DNA of 64,000 nucleotides. It comes from Sipunculus nudus. Its lineage: Eukaryota > Annelida > Sipuncula > Golfingiida > Sipunculidae. The DNA is taken from the NCBI GenBank assembly GCA_026874595.1, contig CM049310.1, positions 4,588,001-4,652,000 on the forward strand. Reading direction: 5' to 3'. Of this stretch, positions 1-12,600 are shown piece after piece. Under the pieces are notes generated by a model. The model made no database searches, was not told where the DNA came from, and saw only the letters and a list, made by a program, of their open reading frames with translations. The first letter of the stretch is position 1, and each line of letters begins with the position of its first letter. The position numbers and the translations under genes are program-made.

Positions 1-197
1 GCCAAATGGACCAAAATGGGTATCCAATCAAAACAGATATTCCAAATATAGAAACTAATTAATACCATGTGTATCTAAACAGAGGAAGATCTAAAATACA
101 TCTACAAGAAAATAAAGGCTTAGAGGACACAATAACTGAACATTATCTACTGCAATCTAAATTGTCAGAGCTCCATACATTCCAATATTATACTGTC

Positions 198-200
<3 letters not shown>

Positions 201-262
<62 letters not shown>
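201..262. repeat. (TA)n microsatellite
   Basis: Uninterrupted TA dinucleotides. The apparent Tyr-Ile coding frames here are artefacts of the repeat. A second, interrupted TA tract followed by poly-T lies at 395-460. Confidence 0.97.
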
Positions 263-264
<2 letters not shown>

Positions 265-1365
265 CAATGTAATACATTTAAGTTCAATATGTCACAGTTA
301 AAGTGCCCTACCATGCAGCAATACATACTATGTATACTAAAGCTTACGAAACAGTTCTGTCATTCATATCATGAAATCAGGCTACCTATACATAGTATAT
401 ATATAATATATATATATATATTATAATATATATATATATATATATATTTTTTTTTTTTTATGGTAATACTTATTACTTCAATGCAAGTAACAGATTTAAA
501 GAGCGTGTTTTATCAGCAAATCTCAGGAAACCTTTTACACTTGTTAATGTCACATTATGAAATTTATATAAATATGACACATGGTAATTACTCAAATATA
601 TGGCCCATTTATCTGAATAATATAAGGGCTCGTACATTCTTGCGGTAGATGATTTGTGCAAGAACTAATGCATAGATTCCTAGAGTACTGTTCTTTAGCA
701 ACTTAATATAAATGATGTCAAAGCTTGTCACCAGAAGCAACACTCCCAGTAAATTACTGGTTGATTACTTAGCATGATAATTCTAAGTGGTCTGGTGACT
801 AATAATTAGGGCATAAATATCATTTGTAATGTCTGGCACATACTGGGTGATTTGCAGTCCTTATCCTGGTTAACTATAGCTATTAACACAAGTATTATTA
901 CTATGGCTGAAATGACTGCCCAATTAAACCTACCGGTAAATATGATATGTTTTTTATGTGTTACATTGGTTTAAACTTTTTATTGCCAAATAACAAGAGG
1001 ATTTAAAAAATAGGGCAAAGCTCTATATATTAATTCCTCTCCTCATACACTGTAATACAAATTTAATAATTTCACATGAAATTTTCACTTTGGGTCTCAT
1101 TGAGCAAGTGAAAAAATAAAAGGAGAAAATCTACATCAGGTATAAAAAGATAGAGAAGGAAAAGACAGGCTAGAATGAACAGAAGAGAGAACAAATTGTG
1201 AAACATATCCCAGAGTAGGAGAGAGAGAAGGAGAGAGAGAAAGGGAGAGGAACAAAAGACTGGAAGAGAACCAAAATAAACTTAGGGACACAGATGATGA
1301 CAGAGAGAAAAGAAAAGGAAAGAAAAAAATCTAATGCCAAGTCTGAAGAAGGCACTACTGAGTGA
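263..1365. other. AT-rich DNA without recognised genes
   Basis: Apart from the interrupted TA tract near 395-460 and a purine-rich GAGA stretch near 1185-1330, I see nothing supportable. The 134-codon minus-strand frame over the purine tract is Ser/Phe/Leu-rich low complexity. Confidence 0.6.
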
Positions 1366-3004
1366 ACTAGAATACGTGTATTCGACAAGTGACTACATGT
1401 ATCCGCTGAAATCAAAGTGGGATGGGTAAGTGAGGCATGGATTGAGTGGCAAGGGGAAATAGAGTGAGATGTGTTGCATATAAGCATGGATGTCTGCAGC
1501 TGAAATGTGTATGTAGGTGGTGCCAGCTGCCACAAAATCCAGAAAGCTATCCAAGTTGTATACATATGCAACATTTTAGTCAGATAAGTCAGACCACTGC
1601 CGAGATATGAGTGATTTTATCCCACAACAGACAAACAGACAGATGCTGTGCAAAAATGGTTGCAGGTGGCACCACCAGTTTTGTGTAGGATTAAGAGCTA
1701 TATGAGATCTTTACACATGCTAAATTTCAGAAGGATATGTCAAACCAGTTCTGAGATATAAGTCTGGGTGTCTGCAGCCTGAACGTGAATGTAGGTGGTG
1801 TCACCTGTCATAAAATCAAGAAAGCTATCCAGGATGAATACATATGCAAAATTTCAGGTGGATAAGTCCAACCGCTGCAGTCATATGAGTGATTTTATTC
1901 CAAGGCAGATGAACAGATGGATGCTGTACAAAAATAGTTGCAGGTGGCGCTAGGGTTGGGACGGTTACCGGTATACGGTATTATCACGATATCTGACCGC
2001 TACGGTTATCATACCGTCAACTTTCCTATTATCGCGATATCACAATAACAATTTTTGTTCACGATTTTGGTTCACAAGCAAGCCCTTGAAGTTCAAAATA
2101 AATTTATTTCAAAGAATCACATTTATTTTCATAAACCACGTGTATTGGAATACACGCGTGTGGGTGGAAGCGTGTGCTTACAGACTTCGGGATTAGTCGG
2201 AAAAGTCCCGAAGTTGCAGGAAGAATCAGAAAGGACAAAAGCTTGAGAATTCCAGGAGAAAATAACATTATAATGAAAGAGCAATAAATACACACATTTA
2301 TGCTTTTATTGCATGGAACGAAAATGTCAACATAAAAGTGTCACCACTGAATCGAACATTCCATACGGGTTGCATATTTTGCCACATAAAATTGAGATGA
2401 TATATTTAGCCAAGATTCGTATGACACACTCTCCGAAAATTCGCAGGGATTCTCCGGCTTTAATGTAGCTATAGGAAACTGATGGAAAGTTCTGACAAGC
2501 GTGATTCGACGATGGGGGCAGGACTTCCCACGCCTCAAGCTTGCGCACCTGCAGGACCTTCATGCAACTTACATCACTTAATGAGTCATTCTGTGGTACT
2601 GGCACAATAGGTATAAATTATATTAATACTTAACCCCTTGTATAAAGTCAAGACTTTAAAGGTGGTTGTTATAAATACCATTATTGGTGGCTTATTAATG
2701 CCATTATATATAATTGAAAATATCGCAATATCACAGTATATCGCGATAAAATTTGAATAATTATCATGATATCAAAAACCCATATCGTCCCAACACTAGG
2801 TGGCGCCACCATTTTTTGTGTATATTATAAAGCTGTCCAAGGGCTACATTTGTGCAAATTTTTAGCCTGATTGGTCAAACGAGTCCGAAGATATGTGGGT
2901 TAATGTGTCAAAACAGATGCACAGATGGACACACTGGAGAGAGGAAAGGTCAGAGGTCAATGCAAAATATTTTGGCACCAGTTCACATGTGACCCGATAA
3001 TCAT
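1366..3004 (+). mobile_element. Repeat family A, copy A1 (degenerate, interrupted by a hAT element)
   Basis: The head is ACTAGAATACGTGTATTCGA, then the family's tandem half-units. Degenerate versions of the palindrome GGTGGCGCCACC lie at 1516, 1665, 1794 and 1943, spaced 149, 129 and 149 bp. The last one is split by an 848-bp insertion (1951-2798). The array resumes at 2799 and ends near GTTCACATGTGACCCGATAA, as in the complete copy A2 but without its CGG tract and tail hairpin. It has no coding capacity and lies just downstream (in gene orientation) of exon 3. Confidence 0.8.
1951..2798. mobile_element. Non-autonomous hAT-type transposon, 848 bp
   Basis: The element begins TAGGGTTGGGACGGTTACCG and its other end, reverse-complemented, begins TAGTGTTGGGACGATATGGG. 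These are terminal inverted repeats of the TAGxGTTGGGACG type seen in hAT elements. It is flanked on both sides by the perfect 8-bp duplication GGTGGCGC (1943-1950 and 2799-2806), the length diagnostic for hAT. Subterminal TATCGCGATATC-like motifs are inverted near both ends (2030-2050 and 2718-2750), as transposase-binding sites often are. There is no transposase ORF. Confidence 0.88.
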
Positions 3005-3080
3005 TTAAAGAATTCAACATACATGTGTGGACACTGGTTAAATGCCAAACTGATAATAGTAGTTCAGGCACAGCACTCAC

Positions 3081-3218
3081 CTGGTAGCCATTTTCTTTGA
3101 ACACCTGGGCGGTATCGCTGTAATCGTGATTCTCCTCCACTGGCTGGGTGTCGGGCGTGTCCAGCCTCTTGTATATGTAATCCCCGCCCCCATCTGGATC
3201 ATACGCAGGGTTATCAAC
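3081..3218 (-). CDS. Internal exon 3 of unidentified minus-strand gene (46 codons, NPxY-containing)
   Basis: On the minus strand this segment is bounded by a pyrimidine-rich acceptor (CCTTTTCCTTCTGCAG) and a donor GTGAGTGCTG. It is 138 nt, open in phase 0, and continues the frame of exon 2 at 4463-4549. The peptide starts VDNPAYDPDG and ends FKENGYQ. It is very acidic, has five Tyr, and contains DNPAYD, an NPxY motif of the kind used for PTB-domain binding or clathrin-mediated endocytosis. There is no hydrophobic stretch, so I infer a cytosolic region, perhaps the N-terminal tail of a membrane protein. I do not recognise the family. Both ends fall between codons, so the next exon should lie to the left of the window and start in phase 0. 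Confidence 0.8.
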
Positions 3219-4462
3219 CTGCAGAAGGAAAAGGTATACATTGGCTATAAAATTTTACTGCCACGTGTATATTTAAACATATGTGTGTATTTTTAGGGCT
3301 GAAAGGAGTTCTCAGGTACTCAAGTCTGAGAAACAGAGTAACCGAGTCTAAATGTGGACTTGAGTACTTGTGACTGTATACATAAATATCTCAATATAAC
3401 TGTAAATGCAATGAGTTTGCCATATTACATAATATATAGCTTATTTCAAAGGGGATTTTTACTCTGGGGTACTGCCTCTCTGTTTTTTATCTATTGCTTT
3501 GGTTAGAAAAAAGTTAAACCATCACCAAGTAAAATTTTCAAATTATCTTGTACCTGTAAAATTATGTCCATTTATATTTCAATGTAACCATGGGAACACA
3601 CTCAAATCTGAGTCGGGTAATGCATGTTTAGTCAAAAATATAGTATCTGTTTCATCCAAAGTGTATTTACCTATAAACACAGATAGAGTTATGGCTATGG
3701 ATACATTAACAGGATGAATAGCAGCACTTGCATAATTTTTCCATTTATAGCTTTTACAAAGATGTTGTTATGGAATAATCTGTAGCATATGAAATGTACT
3801 ACTCTTTATCAATACCCTAATCATCCCCTTATATCTTAAGGGGGTGTATGATAATCTTAGGGGACGACTGATAAAAAGCTATCTTTATGATAGTTACATA
3901 TGTCTGTATCCTGTATCTTTAAGCATCCCTGTTGTAAATCTCAATCATAGTAAAATTGTTTTGATTACCTTTAAATTCTGCATATAGCTGGCTTGTTTGT
4001 TGTGTGGTTAGCAAATGAACTGCTAGAGAGTGAGTCAGTGAAAATATATTGCAGTTCATGCACACTGCGTAAACTCAGGGATTTTCAGCAATTAATAAGG
4101 TCAATATATGACAATGATGTGCACTGTTATGTCACCTACAGTCCACAGAAATTGTTGTGTCTCACAGTAATCTATTTCTCATTTTAAAAATTCAATCAGG
4201 TATCTCACTAAAAACTTAAACCCTAAAATGACCTGAATTGCCAATTAACTGATTATCACATTTGATCAATTCAAATCATGATTGACACTTCTTGGCTTGT
4301 ATTGTAACAAAACTTACAATTTAAAATTAATTCAAATACACCCTCTGGGTTAATAAAAACACAGGAAATTATTCAAGTAAATATACTATTTACATAATCA
4401 TTCAAAGACTAACTTAAGTAATGTATAATTAACAAGAGTGTTTCTCAAAGATCAGGCTTTAC
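3219..4462 (-). other. Intron between exons 2 and 3
   Basis: This 1,244-nt intron is bounded on the minus strand by GTAAAG and TTCTGCAG. It is AT-rich and I recognise no repeat in it. Confidence 0.7.
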
Positions 4463-4549
4463 CTTAACCTCATAAGATCTTTCCTCTGGTGATGTTGTAC
4501 CCTCCACCATAGTAACTGTACCCCAGTTGGCCAACACAAAACGCGTGCC
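4463..4549 (-). CDS. Internal exon 2 of the same minus-strand gene (29 codons)
   Basis: The minus strand reads acceptor TTGAGTTAACAG, then 87 nt open in phase 0, then donor GTAAAG. The peptide starts GTRFVLANWG and ends SYEVK. Joined to exon 3 across a 1,244-nt intron it reads EVK then VDNPAYD with no frame break. The acceptor's pyrimidine tract is weak. There is no ATG in the exon, so the start codon must come from an upstream exon whose coding part ends in phase 0. Seven minus-strand candidates for that exon are listed separately. No conserved domain is recognisable in so short a piece. Confidence 0.75.
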
Positions 4550-5117
4550 CTGTTAACTCAATAGCATGCTTGCACGTGAAAGGATATACTTCCTGTTAAT
4601 GTGTTATACAGCTTAACACCACCAATAAACTGCTCATTCATATATGGCCTGATGTTAATAAGCCTATAGTAGCAGAGCTTCAGCTTACTGTGTTATGATT
4701 AAACAGGACTCAACGGTTACTGTCTGATAAAAGTAATTTCCCAGCCTTCACCCTTGCACACTCATATTATTAATAAACATGTGATAATTTAACAGATTTT
4801 CCCATTGAAATCTACTTCAATACTGGCAAATTTTTTTTTATCAGATCTTGGGAAAGCACACATGTGATGTCCAGTCTCCCTGTCAGCATTTACATAAACA
4901 AACATCCTAGGCTTGGAGAATGAATACCTGCAAGGTGATGAGTGTTTACATGTCTGACACTGCTCGACATAATCATCGGAATAATTCAATTACTAAATTG
5001 CATTCATGCATTGAATTTCCTATTACTGGTATATCTACTGAAGGTTTACCATGTACTTTAACAAGGCCACTTATTATATATAAGAGATGGTACTATATAA
5101 GAGATGGTACACTGATA

Positions 5118-5288
5118 TACAGTGAAATCTCGTTAATCAGACTGAAGCAGTCATGCTACCTGGCGGTCATGTTAGCAGGAGGGATTTTAATGATGAATTA
5201 CAATTTTACACTTTTCCAGGTTAAAAATTGTGGTCAACTTAGCAGGGTGGTCATAACAGCAGGATGGTCATCTTGCTAGATTTCAATT
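5118..5288. mobile_element. Possible small pogo/Tc1-like MITE
   Basis: The left end TACAGTGAAATCTCGTTAAT resembles the CAGTGAAACCTCGTTAA ends of pogo-like elements. The right end, reverse-complemented, reads TAATTGAAATCTAGCAAGAT, giving a degenerate inverted repeat with flanking TA. Similar GGTCAT/TAGCAGG phrases recur inside. The inverted repeat is poor, so this is tentative. Confidence 0.3.
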
Positions 5289-6775
5289 AAAAAGGATGAC
5301 CCAATTGATACAAAAACTAGAGCTTCTATGATACAACACCCTATGATGAGATATACATGTATCAAAATACTTTGCTCACAATACAATACATTAAAACAAT
5401 CACAGAGTTCCATTTCAAACTCAGTATTCCTTTTTGTTCATAGAAAGACAAAGTCACAAAACAAAAATAGGGCACCTGCTAGTACCATCACTGAAATGAA
5501 TACTGTGGACTGGGTTTGGCTGGTTTATGATGTTTCAACACAGTGTTATAGTCTAAAGCTAAGATTCCTTATATACGGAATGTGGAATGCATGATGTGGA
5601 CAAAATTGCTATTGACAAAATAAATAAGGTGAGATTCCTTATGTGCCGATCTTGCGTGCTGAATGCTTATCCCTTAAAATGAATGGCTACATGTAGTGAT
5701 TTTTGCCATTTCCACATGGTATCCAGGGGGAACATATAGAAAACATGCATGACGCTGTGCCCGTACATATGAAATTTCTCAACATGCGTTCCCCATGCCA
5801 AATTCTGCATCACGCATTCTCATTCTGTACACCAAATATAAGGAATCTTAGCTTAAGTCTGGTACTAGCTATGTTGTATTCATCTGATGAATATCCTATC
5901 CAAACATGTAGCAGTACAGTAGTTACTAGTCAGCAGTGCTAGTAGCCATGCTGTACCATAACCATTCAACAACATCTGTCCACCTGTTTTTTGCAGGTTT
6001 TTTTGCGATAAAATACACTAAAATTTACCTTTTTTTTGGCTCCACTGGCAAAAATTTTTGCAGCTCTTTCTGTACATGTAAACAACGCCCAAGCATCACA
6101 AAGAAATTATATTTCATTTTTTTAATTATCAAAAATCGCCAAATTACCTCCGTTGATAAAGGGAGATTTGTGGTAGCTAATAAAATAAACTTGAATGAAA
6201 TACCAACAAAAATTAGGTGGACAGATATCTTGGAACAGAGTAAGGTGAATGTATTGTTTTCATAAAAAAATAATCCAGAAAATATAATCTAAAGTAGCCA
6301 ACCTATGCAACCAAAATTTTACACGGTTTCTAAGCAACAGATGCACGAAAACACTGACTGTTGGAAGGCCTTGGTTACAATATTTATGAATTATGATGCT
6401 CACATTTTTTAGAGTGACTGATGTAATATTCCATTAGGTGATCTTGAACTATGTCTGCCCTCATGCAGACAGTCTAAAAATAAATTTACTGTGTCTAATC
6501 CTGCTGGCAAAGTGCCCTACCTGAAAACACCACAGTCCAAATATAAACCACAAGAGTGGGAGTCTCTCTGCTTTATAAATCAAGAAAACAACAAGATGTT
6601 TTAAGTATATGTGATGTACACACCACAGATATGTAGTGCAAGGTTGTCATGCTTGTGTAATTTTTGTCTGCTCCATGTAGGTTCCCTGGTGCACAAAATA
6701 GGGTGCCATTTTTTTAATGAAAACAAGATGTTGTTAAGGGTAACCTGAAGGGGCATGATGGCCTTGATAACTGTC

Positions 6776-6826
6776 TCTCTGTCTTTCTCTCTCTCTCTCT
6801 ATCTCTCTCACACACACACACACACC
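6776..6826 (+). repeat. Compound (CT)n/(CA)n microsatellite
   Basis: Runs of CTCTCT followed by CACACA with minor interruptions. Confidence 0.85.
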
Positions 6827-7927
6827 CATACACAATATATGAGTCACAATTGCCGTGTGGGCGTCTCTGCCTGTATTTTATTGGTTCCTTGTGGAATCTA
6901 CTGTTTTTTCACCATTTTCCATTGACTTAAACATGAAATAAAGAACCTGTTCATCCTAGTGCCTGCTGACTATGCACCTTTATAGACTGCTTGAGAGATG
7001 CCATAATCTCTGATTATCACTTATGTATTTGTAAAAGTTTCAGTATTTCAACTATGTGACTTTAAAATGCATGGATCTTACAATATCCTGTAAATTATAG
7101 AATAATGGAAATGAGCTAAAGCATTATAATACACTTTTAATTTATTAAAAGAAATAGAGTTGTGTAAAAAATTTTAAAATTTTTCATTTTCAAATGGGCA
7201 TGATAAGTGAGTTAAAACAAGCCCATTTGATATGCATTGCATCTGCACTGTATGAAATATTAAATTTGTGGCCTGAAACCATTTTATGATGCAATAAAGA
7301 AAAAAATAGTAATGGGCCTAAGTGTTATATGAAAGCATACATTTAAAGAACAAGTTTGAAGCCAATCTTTCTACCAAGACTGGAGTTATCATTGTTTACT
7401 AATTTATAAATGGATGGTCCCCGTGACCTTGAACTTAGAGTTTGGAACCTCAAAACCTAACAGAATCTTCCCCTATTGGCAGGCAAGCCACAGGTGGAAG
7501 ATGGAAGGTTTTTACAGACACAGAAATGAGAAGGACAGAAGATGGACAGTGTGATCACTACAGGGCATTTGCTTATTCAAGGGGGCCCTTATAACACACA
7601 AAGTTCCAGGACACTAGATGAAACCACAGTTGCAAACCTGATAGTATCAATATAAGTTGGAAGTCTCAAAATAAAGGAAAAAATTAATAAACTATAGAAA
7701 TAATACAAGTGGCGTCCTCTGTCTTAAGGAACTGAAGAAACCAGTCATAACACTTAGGATCCTCATAAAGTCACTAAACTGCAAGTATGACAAGCTCACT
7801 TTCCTTTTCCAAGCTTAATGGGCTAAAACGACATGACTGACCGTGACCTGTATAGACTGAGAGGTAAGCAAGGTCACCTCGTCTGACGGCAGAGGGGAAA
7901 CCTGGATCATATTAGCATCAATGTATA

Positions 7928-9575
7928 ACTAGAATACGGGTAGTCGACAAGCGACTACTTGTATCCGCCTAAATCAGAGTGGAACGGGTGAAGTGTTGCA
8001 TATCAGCATGGATGTCTGCAGCCAAATTGTGTATGTAGGTTGCGCTACCTACCAAAAATCCCAGAAAGCCGTCCAAGTTGTATACATATGCAAAATTTAA
8101 GGCAGATAAGTCAAACCACTATATTGTATATGAGTGATTTTTGCCCTTGGCAGACAAACAGATGGACGCTGTGCAAAAAAGGGTTGCAGGTGGCGCCACC
8201 AGTTTAGCGTATGATAAAGAGCTTTGTGAGAACTATACACATGCAAAATTTTGGCCCAATTGGTCAAACTGTTCCCTAGATATGAGCTTGGATGTCTGCA
8301 GCGTAAACTTGATTGTAGGTGGCGCCACCTGTCATAAAATCAGATAAGCTATCCAGGATGTATACGCATGCCAAATTTCAGGTGAATTAGTCAAGTCACT
8401 GCAGAGATATGAGTGATTTTAACCCAAGGCAGACGAACAGATGGACACTGTGCAAACATGGTTGCAGGTGGCGCCACCATTTTTGGTGTATGTTATAAAG
8501 CTCTCCAAGGGCTACATTTGTGCAAAAAAATTTTCCTGATCAATCAAACGGTTCCTGAGATATGAGCTTGGATGTCTGCAGCGTAAACATGAATGTAGGT
8601 GGCGCCACCTGTCATAAAATCAGAAAAGCTATCCAGGATGTATACGCATGCCAAATTTCAGGTGAATTAGTCAAGTCACTGCAGAGATATGAGTGATTTT
8701 AACCCAAGGCAGACAAACAGATGGACACTGTACAAACATGGTTGCAGGTAGTGGCACCATTTTTGGTGTATGTTATAAAGCTCTCCAAGGGCTACATTTG
8801 TGCAAAAGAATTTTCCTGATCGGTCAAACGGTTCCCAAGATATGAGCTTGGATGTCTGCAGCGTAAACGTGAATGTAGGTGGCGCCACCTGTCATAAAAT
8901 CAGATAAGCTATCCAGGATGTATACGCATGCCAAATTTCAGGTGAATTAGTCAAGTCACTGCAGAGATATGAGTGATTTTAACCCAAGGCAGACGAACAG
9001 ATGGACACTGTGCAAACATGGTTGCAGGTGGCGCCACCATTTTTGGTGTATGTTATAAAGCTCTCCAAGGGCTACATTTGTGCAAAAGAATTTTCCTGAT
9101 CGGTCAAACGGTTCCCGAGATATGAGCTTGGATGTCTGCAGCGTCAACGTGAATGTAGGTGGCGCCACCTGTCATAAAATCAGAAAAGCTATCCAGGATG
9201 TTTGCGCATGCCGAATTTCAGGTGAATTAGTCAAGTCACTGCAGAGATATGAGTGATTTTAACCCAAGGCAGACGAACAGATGGACACTGTGCAAACATG
9301 GTTGCAGGTGGCGCCACCATTTTTGGTGTATGTTATAAAGCTCTCCGAGGGCTACATTTGTGCAAAAAAATTTTCCTGATCGGTCAAACGGTTCCCGAGA
9401 TATGTGGGTTTATGTGTGGAAACAGACGCACAAACGGACGCAGAGCGCAGAGGAAAGGTCAGAGGTCAAAACAAAATCGGGGCGCAGCAGTTCACATGTG
9501 ACCCGAACATAATCCCGGGTTTCGGAAAATTCCGCCCAGCGGTTACGGAGGAGTTCTCCGGACACCTACGCCGCC

Positions 9576-9621
<46 letters not shown>

Positions 9622-9671
9622 CCAGCTGAAAACATAGTATCCGCAAAACTCTGTTTTGGCGGATACAATAA
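7928..9671 (+). mobile_element. Repeat family A, copy A2 (most complete)
   Basis: The head contains GTAGTCGACAAGCGACTAC, a 6-bp stem hairpin extended by ATAC/GTAT. A tandem array follows with GGTGGCGCCACC at 8189, 8318, 8467, 8598, 8747 (mutated), 8878, 9027, 9158 and 9307. Spacing alternates 129-131 and 149 bp, giving an exact 280-bp dimer period. The tail carries GTTCACATGTGACCC, a pure (CGG)n run, and a hairpin GTATCCGC...GCGGATAC at about 9639-9668. TTGTATCCGCC near the head is the inverse of the tail end. Hairpin head, tandem core and hairpin tail recall Helentron-associated or 'pearl'-type elements of bivalves (from memory). Open frames inside are repeat artefacts. Confidence 0.85.
9569..9621 (+). 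repeat. (CGG)n microsatellite in the tail of A2
   Basis: About 17 CGG triplets, pure after the first few bases. The corresponding place in A3 (around 43976-43990) has only a short degenerate GC-rich stretch, so the expansion is specific to this copy. Confidence 0.95.
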
Positions 9672-12600
9672 ATGGTGGTGTAATTGTAAAGCCAGCACAC
9701 AGTGTCATATTACATGAACATGAATGAATATAGGGTCGAAATACACCAGTCAGTCATTTACCCTGAAGGACTAACATACCCTGCTTGTTCTTCTGCAGTT
9801 CTTGAAATTGACAGAAACTAGCAATGGACTAATAAAATAATAATATGGATATATAATATTCAAACAGTTTTATAAAATTTGTATTGGACATGCATCTGAT
9901 GACAGAAATTTTTTGTTATCTGCATATTTCAGTGTTAAATTAATTCCACAGCACAATTTATACATATCAAATTTACAAAGATTGGAAGCTTTTTCATTTG
10001 GCTGGATAAAACCCTTGCACAAATGCTAACAACTGCCTCAAGCACTTACTATTAACTAATGTATATATATATATATAAATGAGAAATTTTCTTAACAAGA
10101 ATTACCTACAGTTCAATATAATGTACACTGAGCAAGCCAGTAATCTTATAATTCAACAGAAAAAGGTAGGTCAATAATTTAGCCTTTAATTATCATGTAA
10201 ATATGTGCCCACACTTTATAACGACACGCTTCTGTCAGGTTCTGTGAATCTGTTTGTAAATAATTATCCCATCCCTTCAACAGCATGTCACAGTCAAAGC
10301 TGAAATACCCAGTCTATAAGCTAAATATATACATAAAACGAATCTCTGTACACCTGAAATATTCTTAATTGATGTATACCTGTGTCTGTCATATAGATGT
10401 TTCCCACTGCTGAAAACCTTGTACATTTGTAATCTAGTGATCTGAGTGATTCAACAAATTATTTCCCACCAAGATATATCAGTGATTTCGCAATTAACTT
10501 ATCTAAGAAATCTTCAGAATTTCTAACACAGAAGTAACACCTCACAGAAAATGATAAGTTGCATTTCTTAAACCAGTAATTATAGGTTGGTACCATTATA
10601 TCATTCCATGTCAATGAGTGTCATTTGCTCATTTTACTCATTATATGATACTAACAAAGCACAGTGCAGTTATAAACCAATCAGGAACTGAACCCTCAAA
10701 GGCACTTTGCCTGTTGACTAGTGCCAAATCACTTGTAGTTGTCACGGTATCATGTCACACTAATTGAGTACCATCCAAATTAACTGGTTTATTTACTCTC
10801 ATGAAATAATAGCTAGGCTTCATATTGTCTGCCTCCACAATATTCTTGATTCCATTGATGGGCATGTGCTCTGCTTGTTGGAAATAAATTGCATAACTTG
10901 ACACTAAGTGTCCAAAAAGGCAGCATAATCAACAGTCTTTTTCCAACAATTCAAGGGCATCCCATCAATTGATATTTTGTGATAATTTTTAAAACGGTAA
11001 AATTAGCTCACTGTATTGCACTAAAATTTATCAGAAACAAAAAGGCCTAACGTGAGAAGAAAAGTCTTCATACTGAAACCAACATTTATATTTTAAACCT
11101 GGTTCTTCTGGACCTTGTCGCAACTGACATAGGTTGCCAGCCTCATGACTCGTTCAGTTACATTTCTTAGGATACCTATTACACTCTTACAACCAATCAG
11201 CAATTTTTAAATGTATAGTTCTTTGTGTATGTGACCAGTGACCTTGAAAGGTTCATAAGAAGTTCTAGCTGCCAACGGCGAGGCTACAGATTTCAGGTTT
11301 CTGTTGCGTCGCCAGCCCACCAAAGGGCTAACAGGGATTATAGCACAATATGATCTGTTACTCTTAAGGAGGAAAATTGAATAAAAATATTTCCTATGGT
11401 TTTAACATACCAATTTTCACCAATGTTGTATGTCGAAAGGCCTGTTATAAAAATAACCATTCTGGAAAGCATGTAGCACCTGTAACATCATTAACTGATT
11501 TATTTGTCCAGAGAGAACTGAAGCATTAACAGCCCGGCAGACATCTTGCATTGTTTGCAGTCCTGTATAATGCTTTTGGCCTGTGTACCATTATGTTAAT
11601 ATTTTCACTTCCTTGCTATACAAAGATGTAATGAACATTAATCAATGGATATATGTTAAATCTCAGTTGTGTATGGAGTGTTATAATCACAGTTAACTGC
11701 AGATGCAATCTATGGACTCCATATTGCGTCAGTCAATAAAAACGCAACTGAGATGTCCATTCTTATGGGCTAAGTAAGTTCTAAACAAATGTTGAATTTC
11801 CCGCCATTACATTGGCTCAGTCGTCTTTCCGGTGACGTCATAACTGCTTCTCACAAAATGGGGAAATGATTCCTGTCGCATGTCCTCTGGTGTCTTGTTC
11901 TTGGCATGCCACTGCTGATTGTGGGGATTGATGACCGATCGCGTGGGTTTTCGTGTTCAAATGTAGCAAATACGAATGGACTTCTTAGATGGCTTAATTA
12001 GTGATCGGCTCAATGGAAATTTTAAAATATCAATAACATAAATTAAGAATTGGTCTTGAAAACAAGATTGTAACGTCGCCGGCCAGTTTAAATGGAATCC
12101 ACATGCACGATATATATTATATTATTCAAAGGTAAAGAACGGGCAATGTGCGGCGCTCGGTGCTTGTGAATCAGAGACAACCTATTAATTGTAAAATAAT
12201 ACCTTTTTGTAACATTTCCTCTCGTGTTCCCGTTTCCAGCTCTGCACTCGAGGTAAGCAGACGACCGATCTAAATTACTAACTGCTGATTGGTTGGCGAG
12301 GTCCCTTCCGCTCAAAACACTCGGCCCTTTCTAGTTTGGGTTTGTTTTTGGTGGAAACGGACTCAGCGGAAGGATGGTCCTGTAACTAGACTGGTTACGT
12401 TTCTGTAGTGAACGTAGACCACAGAAGGGCAGAAAGAGGGCAGAGAACCTGCCACGCATGCTTTAGGCAGAAGCTGGATGCACGTTATTTTCTTATTGCC
12501 CTGCACATTTACTACTTTATTTTACTAATTATTGGCCACATATGGAATTCATTTAAAATGTCAAAAGTTCAAGTACAAAGGCTTTTGAATTCTGTGTATG

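Larger units (their letters stand above)
4550..7927 (-). other. Putative 5' intron sequence, no exon recognised
   Basis: This is AT-rich sequence upstream (minus strand) of exon 2. It holds a small palindromic repeat candidate at 5118-5288, a compound CT/CA microsatellite at about 6776-6826, and a 15-bp tandem duplication near 5081-5112. I find no convincing exon. Confidence 0.5.

Noticed and set aside
1170-1574. 134-codon minus-strand frame
   Set aside because: It spans a purine-rich tract and the head of family A copy A1; Ser/Phe/Leu low complexity, no domain.
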